Positions 40,378 to 53,838 of a stretch of 64,000 nucleotides of DNA are shown here, piece after piece (the stretch's first letter is position 1; every line of letters starts with the position of its first letter). Under the pieces are notes generated by a model. That model saw only the letters and a list, made by a program, of their open reading frames with translations, ran no database searches and was not told the origin of the DNA. The stretch is from contig LR746273.1 in assembly GCA_902729315.2 (NCBI GenBank), forward strand, positions 3,635,001 to 3,699,000. The letters are read 5' to 3'. The position numbers and the translations under genes are program-made. This stretch comes from Spirodela intermedia (lineage: Eukaryota > Streptophyta > Magnoliopsida > Alismatales > Araceae).

Positions 40378-43300
40378 ATGGAGAGGAAGCCTCTCGACAT
40401 CCCCTGGAAGGAGCTGCTGTCGGACAGAGAGCACGCGGCGGCGGATGTGGTGGTCGTCCAGAGCAGCCGGGGAGGAGGAGGGGGAGGAGAACAGCAGCAG
40501 GCTCTGGCAGGAGAGCCGTGCTCGGTGGGGAGGCTGACCGATCACATGCTGGAGGAGAAGATCGAGAGAGTTCAGAGGCATATCGCGTCGGGATTCCTGT
40601 TGAAGCTGCCGGACAAGGGCGCGAAGCTCCTCGCCAGCCTTCGGTCGCTCGAGGAGGAGCGGGAGCTGAGGAAGAGTCTGGTCCGTTCCGCAAAAGACAA
40701 GGTACACGGGCGAGCAAGCGTGTGCTAGATATTAAAAGAGTAGGTAGGATTTGGGAGACCGGTTATGGTCGTAAGGAGATGCGTAGATTCTGCGATCACG
40801 GTCACACGCTTGGATCATAGAGAATTGACAACTTATGATGATAAATCTCCTCTGAATTCTACCGTAAGAAAAATAAAACGAGGAGTCCACGGGCCAAGGG
40901 AGAAATTAAAATGTGGAGTCTATAAAACTGGCCTCAGGAACTTTGGGATGTGCCACGGATAGTAAGGAGGAGACGTGGTAAATAAGAAAATAAGTTCATC
41001 GTTCGTGATGCTGAAATTCGATGAGAACCATTATCTTGCGCTGACGGCGGAAAACCCCCTATCCGTGTGACAATGAAAAGAAATAAACAACATTGAACCC
41101 GTTTATAGGCCCTATGCCATCGGAAAATGTATAAAAAATGGACCATTTCTCTTACTGTATCAGTTAAAGAAAAAATGAACCTGAATCTTGATCTCAATTG
41201 ATCCTCGTCATATTTTGTAAAGGTTTTTCATACATCATGTTGCAGGATGATGAAGAATGCAAGGAAATTAAACAGCTGCCAAGAAGGTCTTCACCTGGTA
41301 AGGTTGCCATCACATCGTCTTTCTTTGGGTGTGCTGCTTAGAATAGCATTCTTCTAGTGTATAAAAAGCAGCAAACAATAATGTACAACGTAAAATAAAG
41401 ATCAACAGGAAAAAGTAACGTCAAAACTTTGGAGAACCACAAGAAATATCCCGTTATTCAAAGAGTGGTGGATAGGTAGGCTTAGATTCGCGCCTAATGG
41501 TTTTCCTATTCTTGATTATATTCTGCGAAGCTCACTTATAATTCCTTTTATCAGGGCCAGATGAGCGAATTGATGTTGTCTGTGTCTTTTAATTTCTGTA
41601 GAAATCTTCTATAATTCTTCTCCAGTATATGACCCATGAAGCAACTGGTTAGGCTACCTTACCCCCAATTAACATCAGTGAACATCGGTCATATCACATT
41701 ATGTTTCAGCATGTGAATCTTGAGTTCAAATTGTGGTACGTTCTGATAAATTTGTATTACCACATAGCCCCTTATTCCATATAGGGACGATTGAGTGATA
41801 ATTTTCCATGTACAACCCCATCTTAAAGTTATCATGAAGTTTTTCATTAGATACCACTGTATTTATTGAAGAAATGATTTAATTCCACACTTATCTAAGA
41901 TGAGAAATTTTAAACATCATCTTTAAGCCTTTTTTCATGTTGTACTCTTTCAGAAACTGACATTGCCCTGGTTATATTCATATATTCTGATTGTGGTAGG
42001 CAATACTACCAACAAAATATCAGTCTTCAACTCTCAGAAAAGGATTCTAGGGAGTTCTGTGCTAACTTGTATCATGACCATTAATACTCATCATTTCATA
42101 TCTTGACCATGTTTTTAGTATTTCTAATCATTATTTTATTTGCTTTCTGGTTGTTGTTGTTGTTGTAGACTTTATTTCCCTTGCCTCTTTTTTTTTTATA
42201 ACCTGGAGCTTCTAATATCGTACAGTTTTGCAGATTCATCGAACCATTCCAGCTCAAATGCTACAACCTCTTCTTATCCATCCGAATCTTTTGGTTTTCA
42301 TTTCTCTAAATTGCTGGAAGCAAAGGTAAAAAAAATAATGACTATGGTCAGAAATATTAAGCTGCTCTAATCAACTTTGATGACGAAAGTTCTGCCTTCT
42401 TCCTCATCAGGTGAACCGTGGCAACTGTGATGCACATAGTGAGGAATTAAGTATCATGTGCAAAGATGATTCCAGTGTCCTCATCGAATTAGATGGGAAA
42501 AAAAGTAGTCCGAGAATGTCATCAAGGTCGTCAGCTTTCCGAAGCACGAAAAGTGTTGACATCAAAGATAGACAAGAATCTTGCTACGGCCGACTTAAAG
42601 ACATTTGTGTATCCAACATTTCTTCTCTTCAATGCGAGGAGAGGTGCTCTGACCATTTTCCGAAAAGGTATGCATTGCTGTTATTTCATTATATTTTTTC
42701 TGTGCTTTCTTTTCTTTTCTTTATTATTACATTTCGTGGTCACTTGTTCGAAGTAACTGAGGTTAGCCGTTTTTTATAGGAAAATCATGGATTCAGATTG
42801 TGGTCTGTGGCTGAGTTTTTCCAGTGTACAATCTTGGATCCTTCTCTGGGATTTTTTTTTTGTATTTTTCCGTTTACTGTTCTAGGCTTTTCAGTTATTA
42901 ACCTCTTGCACCGGAATTGATGGTATAATATGTGAAATGGGTTGCCCTTTTTGTTTCACATTCGGGTTTCTGTATGAGATAACTTGACAAGAATAAGGTT
43001 ATGGGGAAAGGAAGTGACTTCTACTACTGGACCATTGACCACATGATCTATATACATTCTCTTGCTGGTGCTACTGTTAACATCTTGTTCTTTCTTGGGT
43101 ACAATAACAAAGAACCAAGAGGGAGGTGCTGGAGGATAAGTGAGAAAAGGGGAAAGTTGACTAGGCTGTTAGCAGATTTTTTTTTTTTTTTTTTTTTTTT
43201 TTGAGTTTGTTTACTTTTAGTCAGAATACGTTTCCCACTCTGAAATTTAAATATTTATCTGTATTTACTGTGGTCATGCAGTGTTAATAAATTATGTGAC

Positions 43301-46300
43301 TATCAACATGGTTTGCAAAATTGCAATTATTTTTGCAAGGAAGAGTATTTACCCATTTGGATTTTGTTTCTGTTTGAACTGCCTGCTTTATGAGAATTTG
43401 AATTGCATTCTCATGGATTTTAGGAACTGAGGTTATTCATTTCTTCTGATAGGGATAGAGATTCTAAATGAAGTTTTATCAGCCAAGTTTCTGCACAGCT
43501 TAGGTGAAGAAAAGTTCTTATGACTATCAGTTATTAGGGGCAAATATCGATTATTCTGTAGTAGGTAGGATGTTAACCCTGGAAGTGGATCTTATCTCTT
43601 CCTCTTATGTAGATAAATATTCTTAGGTTAGCCGACTTTAGGTTGTCAAGCTTACATTTTTGGATTGCAATGAGGTTAGTTGTAGGTTGTGGGAAGACCA
43701 GTGAAATAGATGAGAAACATTTCCAAGAAGACTGTATCAGGTTTATTGTTTATTAGAGGGAGGGATTTACTCATCAGACTGACAAATTCAGGAAAACAGG
43801 GACAGCGCTCCACTGTTGGTGGGTTTTAGTAAAGCTGAATATGAAGATCACCTAGATCTGCAGCAAAGATTAATAGATTTCTATTAATTACGATACAAAT
43901 GAAGGTAGAAATGGGCCATGGATCGTTTCAGAAAAATCCCTTTTAAGTGATTATTTATGGGTGGCGGAAGCAAAGTTTTATGGAATTATAATGGGATTAC
44001 CCAGTATAAATTCCTTAATGGATGCATAGTTTCTTTAGCCAATTTAGTTCTAGGACAGCATCAAAATTTTCTGAAGAAGAAAAGCAAACAACTTTAACCT
44101 TTTGTTTCACCTAACCTCTACTAAGTGGCAATTTTAAACAGAAACAAAAGAGGCAACCATTGTGTATGATGTTCTACATGGTGTAACTTTAATTTGCCTC
44201 ATACATTTTTTCATGTGTTCCGATGTTCTGTTCTTGTGTTAAGTTTCCTTCTGTTGATGGTTTTATTGATCCTTTCTGACATTATTTTATATTTCTTGGC
44301 AGAAGAAAATCTCCTGAGAGTCATAGTTCTGTAGATCTGAATCCAACAGAGGTATGCTTTCTTTTTTGATTATCTATTTACAATTTAATCTCTGCGAAAA
44401 TTCTTTGCTGTTACGCCATGTAGAGCTTTATAATTTGTTTTATTTTTTTAAAATTCTATAAATACTTTCTCTTTGTCATTATATTTTTTCAATTTTTTTT
44501 CCAAGATACCTTAAGAGGCTATTTTCTGAAGATTAGGGAATTCAATTTTATTATAATTTAAGTTTCGTCTTGAACTTATATCTTATTATTGTAATTTATC
44601 ATTGATAAATTGCTACTGTGACATTTCATTTCTCATTGTATCAGTTTCAGACACTGATTAATGGGCTCAAATAAGAAACGTGGGCTCTTCCTAATGGGTC
44701 GCTGTTTATGGACTGTAGTTATGGTTGGGGAAGAGGGAAGGCACCTTATTTTCGGAGTTACGAGATGACAAATGTAGGACAGCTATAATGTCTTTTTATA
44801 TTCTCCTGTTAACAGGGGAGAGTTAGTAATCTCTTAATATTCTTTCATTTAACGGAGAGAACAGAAAATCAGAAGGTCATCAGTTAGGAGATCTAATGGT
44901 TCTGTAACCCTTGAGGGTGTTTTTTAGGTGCCTTAGGCCTTTAATGGAGAGGTTACATCTCATCTCTATAAAGGGCCAAAAGAATCGTTGGTTCTACAAA
45001 AGATTGGTGACATTTCCCCAGTTGCCATCTGAGGAAAAAAACCACTGGCCTCTATAGCCGTTTAGATAATTTCGATTTTACACATTCCATTGCATACTAG
45101 TAGCTTCGGGGCAATCACAACACAATTTAAACCAGATCAGGTCATAAGAAATCATCTCAACGTGCTGAAATTGTAAGGTTGGACGCAGCCATTTGATCAA
45201 GAATGAGATTCTAGAAAAAGAATAAAATATAAAAATATTCTGCCCGCTGGCAAACCGGCACTCGGCAGCTGACCCGGAGGGTCGCCGCAGTCAAGTGGGT
45301 AGACCCAGATCGAGGGAGCCACGAGCTGGGCTTGAGTGGCAAAGGACTCGCTCCGCACACGTGTGCGTCACTCCCCTACCGCGTCTCAGTGGTCAACCAG
45401 TCGTGGAGCAAGGAGCGTCGTATACACCTACACATGCGAGGGCGGACCACCTTTTTGCCTTCTCCCAAGATGGTCTTGGGCATTATTTGTTTCGGGAGAA
45501 AGGATCTCTGCTGAGAGAGAGTAACTTTGATTTATATTCAGCTTAAACAATGAAAAACTTCCGATGTGGGACTAAACCTTCTCGTTCTGCTCTCAAGATG
45601 GGATGCTTTTACCTCAGACAAAGCATTTATTTCTCCAGATCTTGTTTGAGCACCGGTATTGACTTATGATTCCTTCTTTGATGCTCCCATTGGGCTCTCT
45701 CGTAATCCTCCACCTTTCCTTTTATCAAAAAAACATAAAACACCAGTCATGATTTTCTCTCAAATTGTTTTCCATGAATGCTGGTCAAATTCATTAGTGC
45801 CAGGTAAGCTGGTCAAATTCAAACTATCAATAATACAGGTTACCAACTGTGTTCCGAGCAGATCCATTAGGTTATCATGTGGGGTTCAATATAATGTGTT
45901 AGTTATCGATTCAATTGAATATCGACTATTGTTTTGGTTGTCAAAGACTCCCAATGTGATGTTAGTTGATAGTCCTGCAAAATAGTCCCAAGGGTTTCTT
46001 CCTGGACGATCTGATTTTGTTCTGATCTGGATCATATCTGATCGAGTCCAACTCTGATCTCTTATGGAAGACACTGAATGTATTTATGGTTTTAATTGAA
46101 GTAGTTTAGTGTTAAGAACAACACGATGAGATTGACAGTCATCCAATGTAAGATACCTGTCAACATTTGTTGTTGAAGGGATTTGTATTCATTGACCGTC
46201 TTTAACAGGTCCAGGATGTGGTTTTTTTGGATGAAGAAGTACAGCATGTTGAGCAGATACGGGAAGGAGATGAGAATGATGACCGGTGAGAAGACTAACA

Positions 46301-49300
46301 TTTAATGTTACTTTCTTGTCTATAAGTATGCTATATTCTGTTCTTTTTCTTTTCAGACATTGTTTCTTAAATAGTTATTTGATTAGCTTTGTTCATTTAA
46401 TAAAGGCTGCCATCTTCCAAGGAGGCAAAGTTCTACTTCCCTTCGAGGTGAAACTTCTTCAAGTACACAATAATCCCGAGATTACTGACTTCCCCCCAAC
46501 CTACCTCATTGATTAAAGTGTGATCGCTTAACTTTTTGTTATTTTACTATGAAGCAGAGATCACCCAGAATGTGTTGAACTTTCTCAGTCAGATTTGAAA
46601 TGCTTGGAACCTGAATCTTACCTGTCATCAACTATTATGAATTTCTACATTCTGTAAGTGGATGACCTTTTTCTCCTTGGTGTCAAGTATTTATTGTGCT
46701 CTGGTCTTTGACCAAATTTTTCTTCATTTTGAAACTTTATATGACAGTAACTTGGAGTGCTGTCATTATCCATTTATTCTCATATTGACGATATCTGGCA
46801 GATATCTTCAAAAGACAATCTCTTTGTTGGGGAGGCCAAGGGGAGAATATCATTTTTGCAACACATATTTCTACCGTAAACTTGAAGAGGCAACGTCTCA
46901 AAAGGTAAGTTTTCTGAGATATGCAATTTTTATGATTAATTTGTTTGAGTATCCTGCTAAAAAGGTGGCTCAATTATCTAAGATGAAATTTATGGCTTCA
47001 AGATTTCATGTATCTTCTCATCAAAACTACTTTCTACCTAGATATGTGAATTGAATCATTTTCACATGATTGTGGATTGAATGGCCTTGGTCCATGTTTC
47101 AGTTTTTGAACAGTTGGACGTTGCTCACCAGTCATGGAAATCTTCATCCTATATGCTTATTTTATAATTGTCTATTTCATTTCCTTGTACATTGTTTTTT
47201 TTCATGCTTTTCGTATAAGAAGGTGATAAACTTATGTGAGGATCATGCACCCTCACATAGGTGTGGCATCCTTTGCACTCCATAATGGAAGAAGACCATC
47301 TCATCATGACAATAGAGTACATTCCAACTGTGAACCACAATTCGGGAACTTAAAGCAGATGTATCTACTGTAGACTTCATGCGAAATTCTCTGAAAAAAG
47401 ACAGCTAGATTCTTCCTCTGATGTTCATGAAGTTCTCCTCAGCAGACATTCCTGGTAATCTGGGGAGGGAAAGGAGAACTGATCAGTGTCGAGAAGTGAT
47501 TAGGGTTTATTTTTATTGATCTCTCATACTCATAGGTGTATGACTAGAGAGAGAAAAAGAGAAGACGCAATCCATGGAAAACCTCCCTGGTGTGAGTGGT
47601 TCAGGAGAAAGTAACTTTCACAGCCATGCCCAGGTCATGGGTCTATTCTTAATGCCCAAGGAGTCTAACATGATCAAAGGCATAGAACATGACTGCATGG
47701 GCATGAAAAAAGAATGTAAACATTAGAGGATCCAATAATTTATTGGTTTATTGGCTTCAGGATTTGAATAACCCATCTACTGTGTTGAATCATAACTCAC
47801 CACTTAGTGATAATCTTGAGAGTGTTTAAATGTACACAGTCAATAACCTCCAGGAAAGAGTGCAGTCAGCCTACTTCATGGAAATTTGAACCTTGGAAAG
47901 GCTGTTATAAGTGTGGCATTTTAACTTTGACCTATCTTGTTGGATCATATCACCTGTACTATCTTGGGTACGTAGGATTCTTTTTTTATTTCGGTAATAA
48001 GTTATCTTTTTTGGGATAGAAAAAAGGTTTATCCATAAAGAGAGATCTCCAATTTAATTCTATTGGAAGATGAAAATAGTGGCTGAGTCAGTTATATGGT
48101 AAAGAGTTTTTGCTTATCCAAAGCTTATCCACTGCCATCAATGTTCATTGAAAGAAGTATCCTTTAACTTTGCTTAATCTAATTTTGAGAGAAGTAAGAC
48201 TCGTCTTGATTTCGTTTGGAAAAACTTCTCTTCCATTTCTATACCACAGTATTCTTCGGTACTTTGCCTTTTTTTTTCTCAATGTGATTTCATTTTCAGA
48301 AGCTTTATGGCAAGTGTTGGCTGCCTGACCTATTGGATTCAGGTTCTCTTGTTGAATGTTCATCCTCTGCTCAATAAATGCCTTGTAGGGGGAAATCAGT
48401 AAACACCTCACGAAGTTGAGAAGATGGTGGAAAGGTGTCAACATATTTGAGAAAGCATATATATTTTTGCCAATTCATGGAGAGTAAGCTACCTATTACT
48501 TTTTGGATACCCATTGTTTAATAAGAGCTACCTATTCTATCCTTGATTCATGTGAATTTTTACACATCCGTTTTGTTTATGGAGATATCCTTTTTCCAGT
48601 TGCTGCTTAACTCATTATTATCTTTAATTTTTTTTATTCCTGTATAGGATAATAAACTCTGTTATCGTAGTTTTGAGACTTTGGTGTTAGACATGATTTT
48701 TCCTGATGCTTGAGCAATATATGCAGACTTTCAATTTACATTTCTCAACTTTTGTGCTTCTTAATTTCTTGTCCTTCTAGTACCCCACTCTTGCCGTGCA
48801 TCTGAACCTAAGACACTGACATATCTTGTTGTATCTTGTTGTCCATCATGTAAACAATGAGACGATGTCTCATTTTATTTCCACAATAATGTTAGTATCT
48901 CGTCTTGTAAATCTAGCTCATACCATTGGAAAATTATCTTGCACAGTAGTCTAGGCAAAAAAGAATTGCAAGTGATTGCTATTAGAAAGTGTACTCCAAG
49001 CTTGCTTTGTTATGCTTGCCTTGTTACAATATCCAATTCGAGAACTATTTCAGTCAACTTATTTGTGATCTGATTATTCCTTATTGTCTTCTCATGTGTG
49101 GTCTTGATTCTAGTTCAATCAGATTCCAAGAAACATAAGTATTATTGATCATAAGCGGGACATACCAACTTCGCCTTTGATAATCGATATGTAGAACACT
49201 GATGAACAATTATAGTTATCATGGGTCAGCTGTCTCAGAGCATACCTCATGAAGTGAGGTTCTGGAAGCAGCGTTTTCTAATTGACTGTCTGGGGAAGCT

Positions 49301-52300
49301 GATATGTGAGACACAAGGGTGAAAAAGAACGGTGATCTTGATCCTACGATCTATGGGCAATAATATCTCTTTTAAAACATTAATTAGAAGGGTCTTGTGA
49401 TCCTAATCTCCTGCTTGAAGGATTTGAACGTATCTTACGATTGGGACTAGATGTCACTCGATGATACAGTTCTTTGATTCGTTTATGTTCTTATACCGTA
49501 TTCCACTCAGGACTTCTGCCTAACAATTCAAAACTTGACATACTCAGTACATGTTTGACAACTTCTGTTTACTCGAGCTTTTTATGATTCAATTCATGCA
49601 TATAGGATACTAAATCTGGGAAGATTTGCAATCTTAAAATCCCTTGATAAATGTCAATCTTCTTTTGCATTTTTCTGTTTAAGTGGGGTTGATCCTTTTT
49701 TTGCCAGTGTTGGAAGTTCTAGGTCGTAAAGAAATAATGTAGAAGATTGAGGGCATTTTTGGGACAGTTGTCTAGGGTTCCTCCCCATATAAGGGGGGCG
49801 TGTAACAGATGAATGGAAATTGAGGTGGTTGTCGGCCGTTCTCCCTCTGTCCTCCGTGACAGAAGTTTTTCTCCGTTTACAGCCATGACCGTGAGTCCTC
49901 TTTCTATCTGAAAAAGAAGGAAAAGGGTTCATCTGGTTAGTCAAGATAGATTAAAACAAGAATGAGAGCAAGGATTCGGAATGAATGCTGTTTTGCGGCA
50001 ACTCACAAATTCTGCACAGCATCAAGTTCATCGAATTGGGTGCTATTGTAACTCTAGTAGACTAACGAATTTCCAGCCTCTTGTAATGTGTTGACTTTAT
50101 TGGAAAAACCATTTGAGATGCAAAAGAATGTTTTTTGCATTGCTTCATGTTTAGAAAAACATGAAGAGGAGTTGGATAAAGTAACCCATGCACATTCCAT
50201 ATTATCGTGAAAGGTGCTTCTTAAATATGAGCATCCAGAATTTTTTGCCCACAAAACGGAGGGAGACGTCATTATGATATTGTGTGGAGCTATTGAGTTT
50301 TCTAGTCGATGATCCTATGCCAACTTCGTGAACCTGTAATAAGGGTCTTGTTAAGTGCACGACTTTGCATAGCTGGCATGTGAAGATACCGCATGACATT
50401 GAAAGAAAGATTGTGCTTAATGATGAGAAAAATCATGGGTTACGGGCATTGCTCACAACTGGCTGATTTTTTTGTCACGGTTGCTTTAATTGACCCCTAC
50501 TCACGCTCAAAATCAGCTTGAATTTGGTGGGTCCGAGTCAACCCATTCCTAGTCTATCTTTTATGAAGATATGGACATTCAGGAGAGTCTTGTTCGGGTG
50601 GAATCTTCAAAACATATAACAAGGCTAGATGCTGTGGTGATTCATACATCCTATACAATCTTGGACCAATCATGTTCATGCTTTACTTGGGTTTTGGGCT
50701 TTTGAATCTTATGCTTATTCCTGGCTACTCAATCCTTGATATATTGCATTCTAGGTTAAGGGGCCTATCTCCTATTACTCGATTACATTAACGTACGTAT
50801 CTTTGAAGAGATTGGATGTTAGATTATTCTGATCTTTACATGTTAGATTATTTCATGCTTTTTATTCAAAAAATCATTAGGAATTTCCATTGCGTTATAT
50901 ATATCATCTATTCTGGAAAAGCTTAAATTTCAACCTTTTTATTCACAAAATCACTAGGAATTTCATTTGTGGTTTTGGACATCCTTGTATGAACGATGAA
51001 CAAGTTCATTGATGGGATTGCCGACAGCTGTGATGCACTGCATATTAATCACCATTTGCTGATTGGTACTTGAGATAACCTACGGCATCTGTTTGCTTGA
51101 AGAAAAAAAAATTCCCGACTTCTTTACTCATTCTTCATTTTTAGATTATCTGTTTCACTTGATTTTAGGCACAGGCCGTGCTCTATTTTATTCATTCTTA
51201 CAATGTTCGACCTCACTCCATTGAAATCTCGTTCATCGTTTCTTATGTTCTTGTGACATCAGTTTGCATTGGAGCTTAGTAATTATTTGTATTCCAGCAA
51301 AGAAAGATGAATTTGGGCCGATCATATTACATTTGGATTCCTTGGGAATCCACTCGAGTGGTCTGATCTTCGACAATGTTGAAAGGTGATATATTGACTC
51401 TTTCGATAGTTTCACTCTTGTTCAAGTAACTGTACTCACATCTCTGTTCTCTTGTAGATGTCGACCCTATCATGACTTTTATTATCCTCATGTTGTCTGC
51501 GTTCATCCCTCTGGAGGAAGAAGGGGGTATCGCCTAAACCAGAAAGAGCATACAGTACTTTTAGAAAATCTGTCCCGATCTCCTGTCTCTGATATGCATC
51601 CTTATTTTACTCTAAATAGTCGCATTCTGGTGATAGAAATGGGTCACGGGGGATCACTAAATGGCACAAAACAATAGGAAGGATGTTCATTCACGCAGTC
51701 CACGAGCCACTGGGCCTCTGAGTACTCTTACTGGCTCCACTTCTCTTCGGAATTGAGCTCTTGAGTATTTGTATCAGACACCGGTCGCTGTTAGTCTTGC
51801 CAGTCCAGTGTCCATATTTCACATCCCACATACGCGCACCCGCCATAAGGAGGCGTTTTGGTGAACTTGCAGATTTCTAGATTTAGAGCGCTGGATTTAT
51901 TTTTTAATTGAATTAAAAGCCCATTATGCCGGGGGGAAGCCCTGGTAATCACCAGAACATGCTGATCATCCCATGCACATTACTATAAGAGGACATTTTG
52001 GTGGTTGACGTCCTCAAAGAAACGTCGGCATTCCTTTCTCTCTCTAGGAATCCTAGCTATGGTGGAGCCTGCTATGGCTCTTCATGAACCTGATGTTTCC
52101 TGTTCCTTGTAGATATCTAAAGGAAGAATGGGCGTACTTGAATGGCAGCGCTCGTCCTCTGGATCTTCCCATTTCGGAGAGGATATGGAGAAACCTGCCT
52201 CGACGGATCGAGAAGAAAAAGATCACGGTAGAACTCACTTTCTTCTTCATTCTTTTAACAACCTGCGCAAAATGATGCTCATTTTTTCAGGCTTTGCTTC

Positions 52301-53017
52301 TTGTTATCCGTGTAATTGAACGTTATTTTTTGTCTGTGGACTGCATTTCAATGTGGATGGAGAGAAGAAGGAAGAAAAAAAAAAGAACTCAACCTGGCAG
52401 CTGATTTTTAATGTGGATGGAGTGCAGTAGGTGGTTTCCATTTAGAGCATATTCTTTCTGCGGGATGGTCAACCTGGCAGCTGATTTTTATTATTTTGCG
52501 CGGTCAACGGGTGATTAAGAAAAAAACATGTGTTGTCGATTTGATTCCGTGATCTGCTTGCTTGCTCATCCTTCCACCACCCACGAAGCTGGTTATGACA
52601 TCCCCGTTGTGTTCATGGAATGTCATGCCGTCCCCTCATCCTCCTCCTGAGACGCTTCTCTCTCCATGACGGCGGCAGGTCCCTCAGCAGAAGAACGACT
52701 ACGACTGCGGGCTCTTCGTTCTCTACTTCATCGAGCGGTTCATCGAGGCGGCCCCTGCCAGGCTCCGCCGTGAAGACCTCGCCATGGTGAGCCATTAACA
52801 ATCGAAGAAGCTCCATTTCTCTCACACCCTCCTATTTGATTGTGTGATCTCAATCTCTCACCTAATTAATCCTCTTTTCTTGTCTTTTCTTTTCCAGTTC
52901 GGGAAGAAGTGGTTCCACCCGGAGGAGGCTTCTGGGCTGAGGCAGCGACTGAGAGATCTGCTCGAGAGATTCATCAGACTGGAGCAGTCGCCGGCCGGCG
53001 AATCTCCGGCGGACTGA
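40378..53017 (+). CDS. Ubiquitin-like-specific (SUMO) protease, ULP1C/ULP1D (OTS1/OTS2) type
   Basis: C48 cysteine protease that matures SUMO and removes it from nuclear targets; the Arabidopsis relatives OTS1/OTS2 act in salt and hormone responses. Thirteen exons: 40378-40701, 41246-41297, 42234-42325, 42411-42667, 44303-44351, 46209-46285, 46558-46653, 46802-46904, 48389-48483, 51263-51385, 52113-52227, 52679-52786, 52898-53017, giving 536 aa. The N-terminal half is charged and low in complexity, with an LPDKGAKLLASLRSLEEE segment as in OTS proteins. The catalytic domain covers about 290-520: NTYFYRKLEE, RRWWKGVNIFEKAYIFLPIH, catalytic His384 in LHWSLV, Asp407 in LHLDSLG, Gln465 in VPQQKND and Cys471 in YDCGLFVLYF. 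All key residues are present. In-frame ATGs at 40225 and 40282 could extend the N-terminus, but the TATA-like tract favours 40378. Confidence 0.95.
43177..43202. repeat. T homopolymer in a SUMO protease intron
   Basis: A run of 26 T bases, possibly the poly-A tail remnant of a reverse-strand retroposed element, though no body of such an element was recognised. Confidence 0.8.
44352..46208 (+). other. SUMO protease intron 5 with a GC-rich LTR-like island
   Basis: The intron is AT-rich except for about 45240-45530, which is GC-rich. At 45559-45580 a 'CTTCCGATGTGGGACTAAACC' type sequence follows, a word common in plant LTR elements. No terminal repeats or polyprotein were identified. Confidence 0.3.
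48484..51262 (+). other. Long SUMO protease intron 9 with a possible LTR fragment
   Basis: A 2.8 kb intron that splits the catalytic domain just before the His exon. At about 49709-49950 there is a TGTTGGAAG start, a CATATAAGG TATA-like box and a GC-rich stretch, as in Copia-type LTR ends. No matching second repeat was found. The remainder is AT-rich without coding homology. Confidence 0.35.
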
Positions 53018-53516
53018 CCGGGGGATCTTCTCCTTCCCCCCATCGGGCGACGGGCTGCGTCGCGGGTTGTACAGGGCGGCGCCGCCGCCACGGGGATAAG
53101 GTGGGGGGCGGCCTCCTTGAGACCGTTGTGGCGGTCTTTTGGGGCTTGTGTAAAATAGCTGACCTTTGCCATTGCAGAGAGTTCATGGCCGACCCGGAGA
53201 GGGTGACAAGACGCGGGCTTTTTCAGCCGCCGTCAACTCGGGGTGGGGGGGGGGGGGTGTACTTAACTGGGGTTTTTTCTGCGCTTGGCAAAACCCGGCC
53301 GGGAGTGGAGGGGGCAGGTGGAGGTCAACTCCACCGCCCCCCCCCCCCCCCCAAATTAGTAGACCATTATTGACTTCACCCACCGGTCCTTTATCCGCGA
53401 CAATTTCCTTTTTATTTTTCTTATAAAGAAATGTGATGCTATCGCAGAGATTTTGTATTCGAAGCAAGGGGGTGTGACTTTTTGGTCTCTGTGCTGCTCC
53501 TCTCTCTCGTTTCTAG
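53018..53516. other. SUMO protease 3' flank with opposing G and C runs
   Basis: Likely 3' UTR. It is very GC-rich, with a G-rich run at 53240-53257 and a C16 run at 53337-53352 that could pair as an inverted repeat. A small hairpin GGTGGAG/CTCCACC lies at about 53317-53335. Confidence 0.6.
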
Positions 53517-53666
53517 CCTTCTGGTGAAGGTCAGTCTTGTGAGCAGTGGGTAAGCTGGGTCAACCGGCAGATGAAAGACACCTAGAACACTGCCTCTGCT
53601 GCCGCTGCGCCGGAGGATCCGAACCTAATGGACAAGATTGACCGTCTGGCTCAGCCATGCCTGTAA
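53517..53666 (+). pseudogene. Orphan exon-like fragment with an in-frame stop
   Basis: A strong pyrimidine tract and TAG acceptor precede 53517. The frame then reads PSGEGQSCEQWVSWVNRQMK, DT, TAG at 53583-53585, and continues with a protein-like sequence (APEDPNLMDKIDRLAQPC) up to a GTAAGA donor at 53663. Flanking splice signals around a single broken frame suggest a decayed or relocated exon. The other two frames stop early. The parent protein was not recognised. Confidence 0.35.
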
Positions 53667-53807
53667 GAAAAGCCCATATTTCAATCCTCAACTCTCGTGT
53701 TATAGCTGGGGCTGCCTCTTACTGGGCCCAGCAGATTTTGGGCCCAAGTATGCAAATTGGTGCTTTGAGCTGGGCCTCAATTTGGAACTTGTCTCATCAC
53801 TCCCTCC

Positions 53808-53838
<31 letters not shown>

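Noticed and set aside
40355-40717. Antisense open frames across the first SUMO protease exon
   Set aside because: GC-rich shadow frames with no homology; the sense frame carries the conserved LPDKGAKLLASLRSLEEE segment.
45240-45600. Cassandra-type element carrying 5S rRNA
   Set aside because: The GATGTGGGAC word hinted at it, but no 5S rRNA sequence or terminal repeats could be found.
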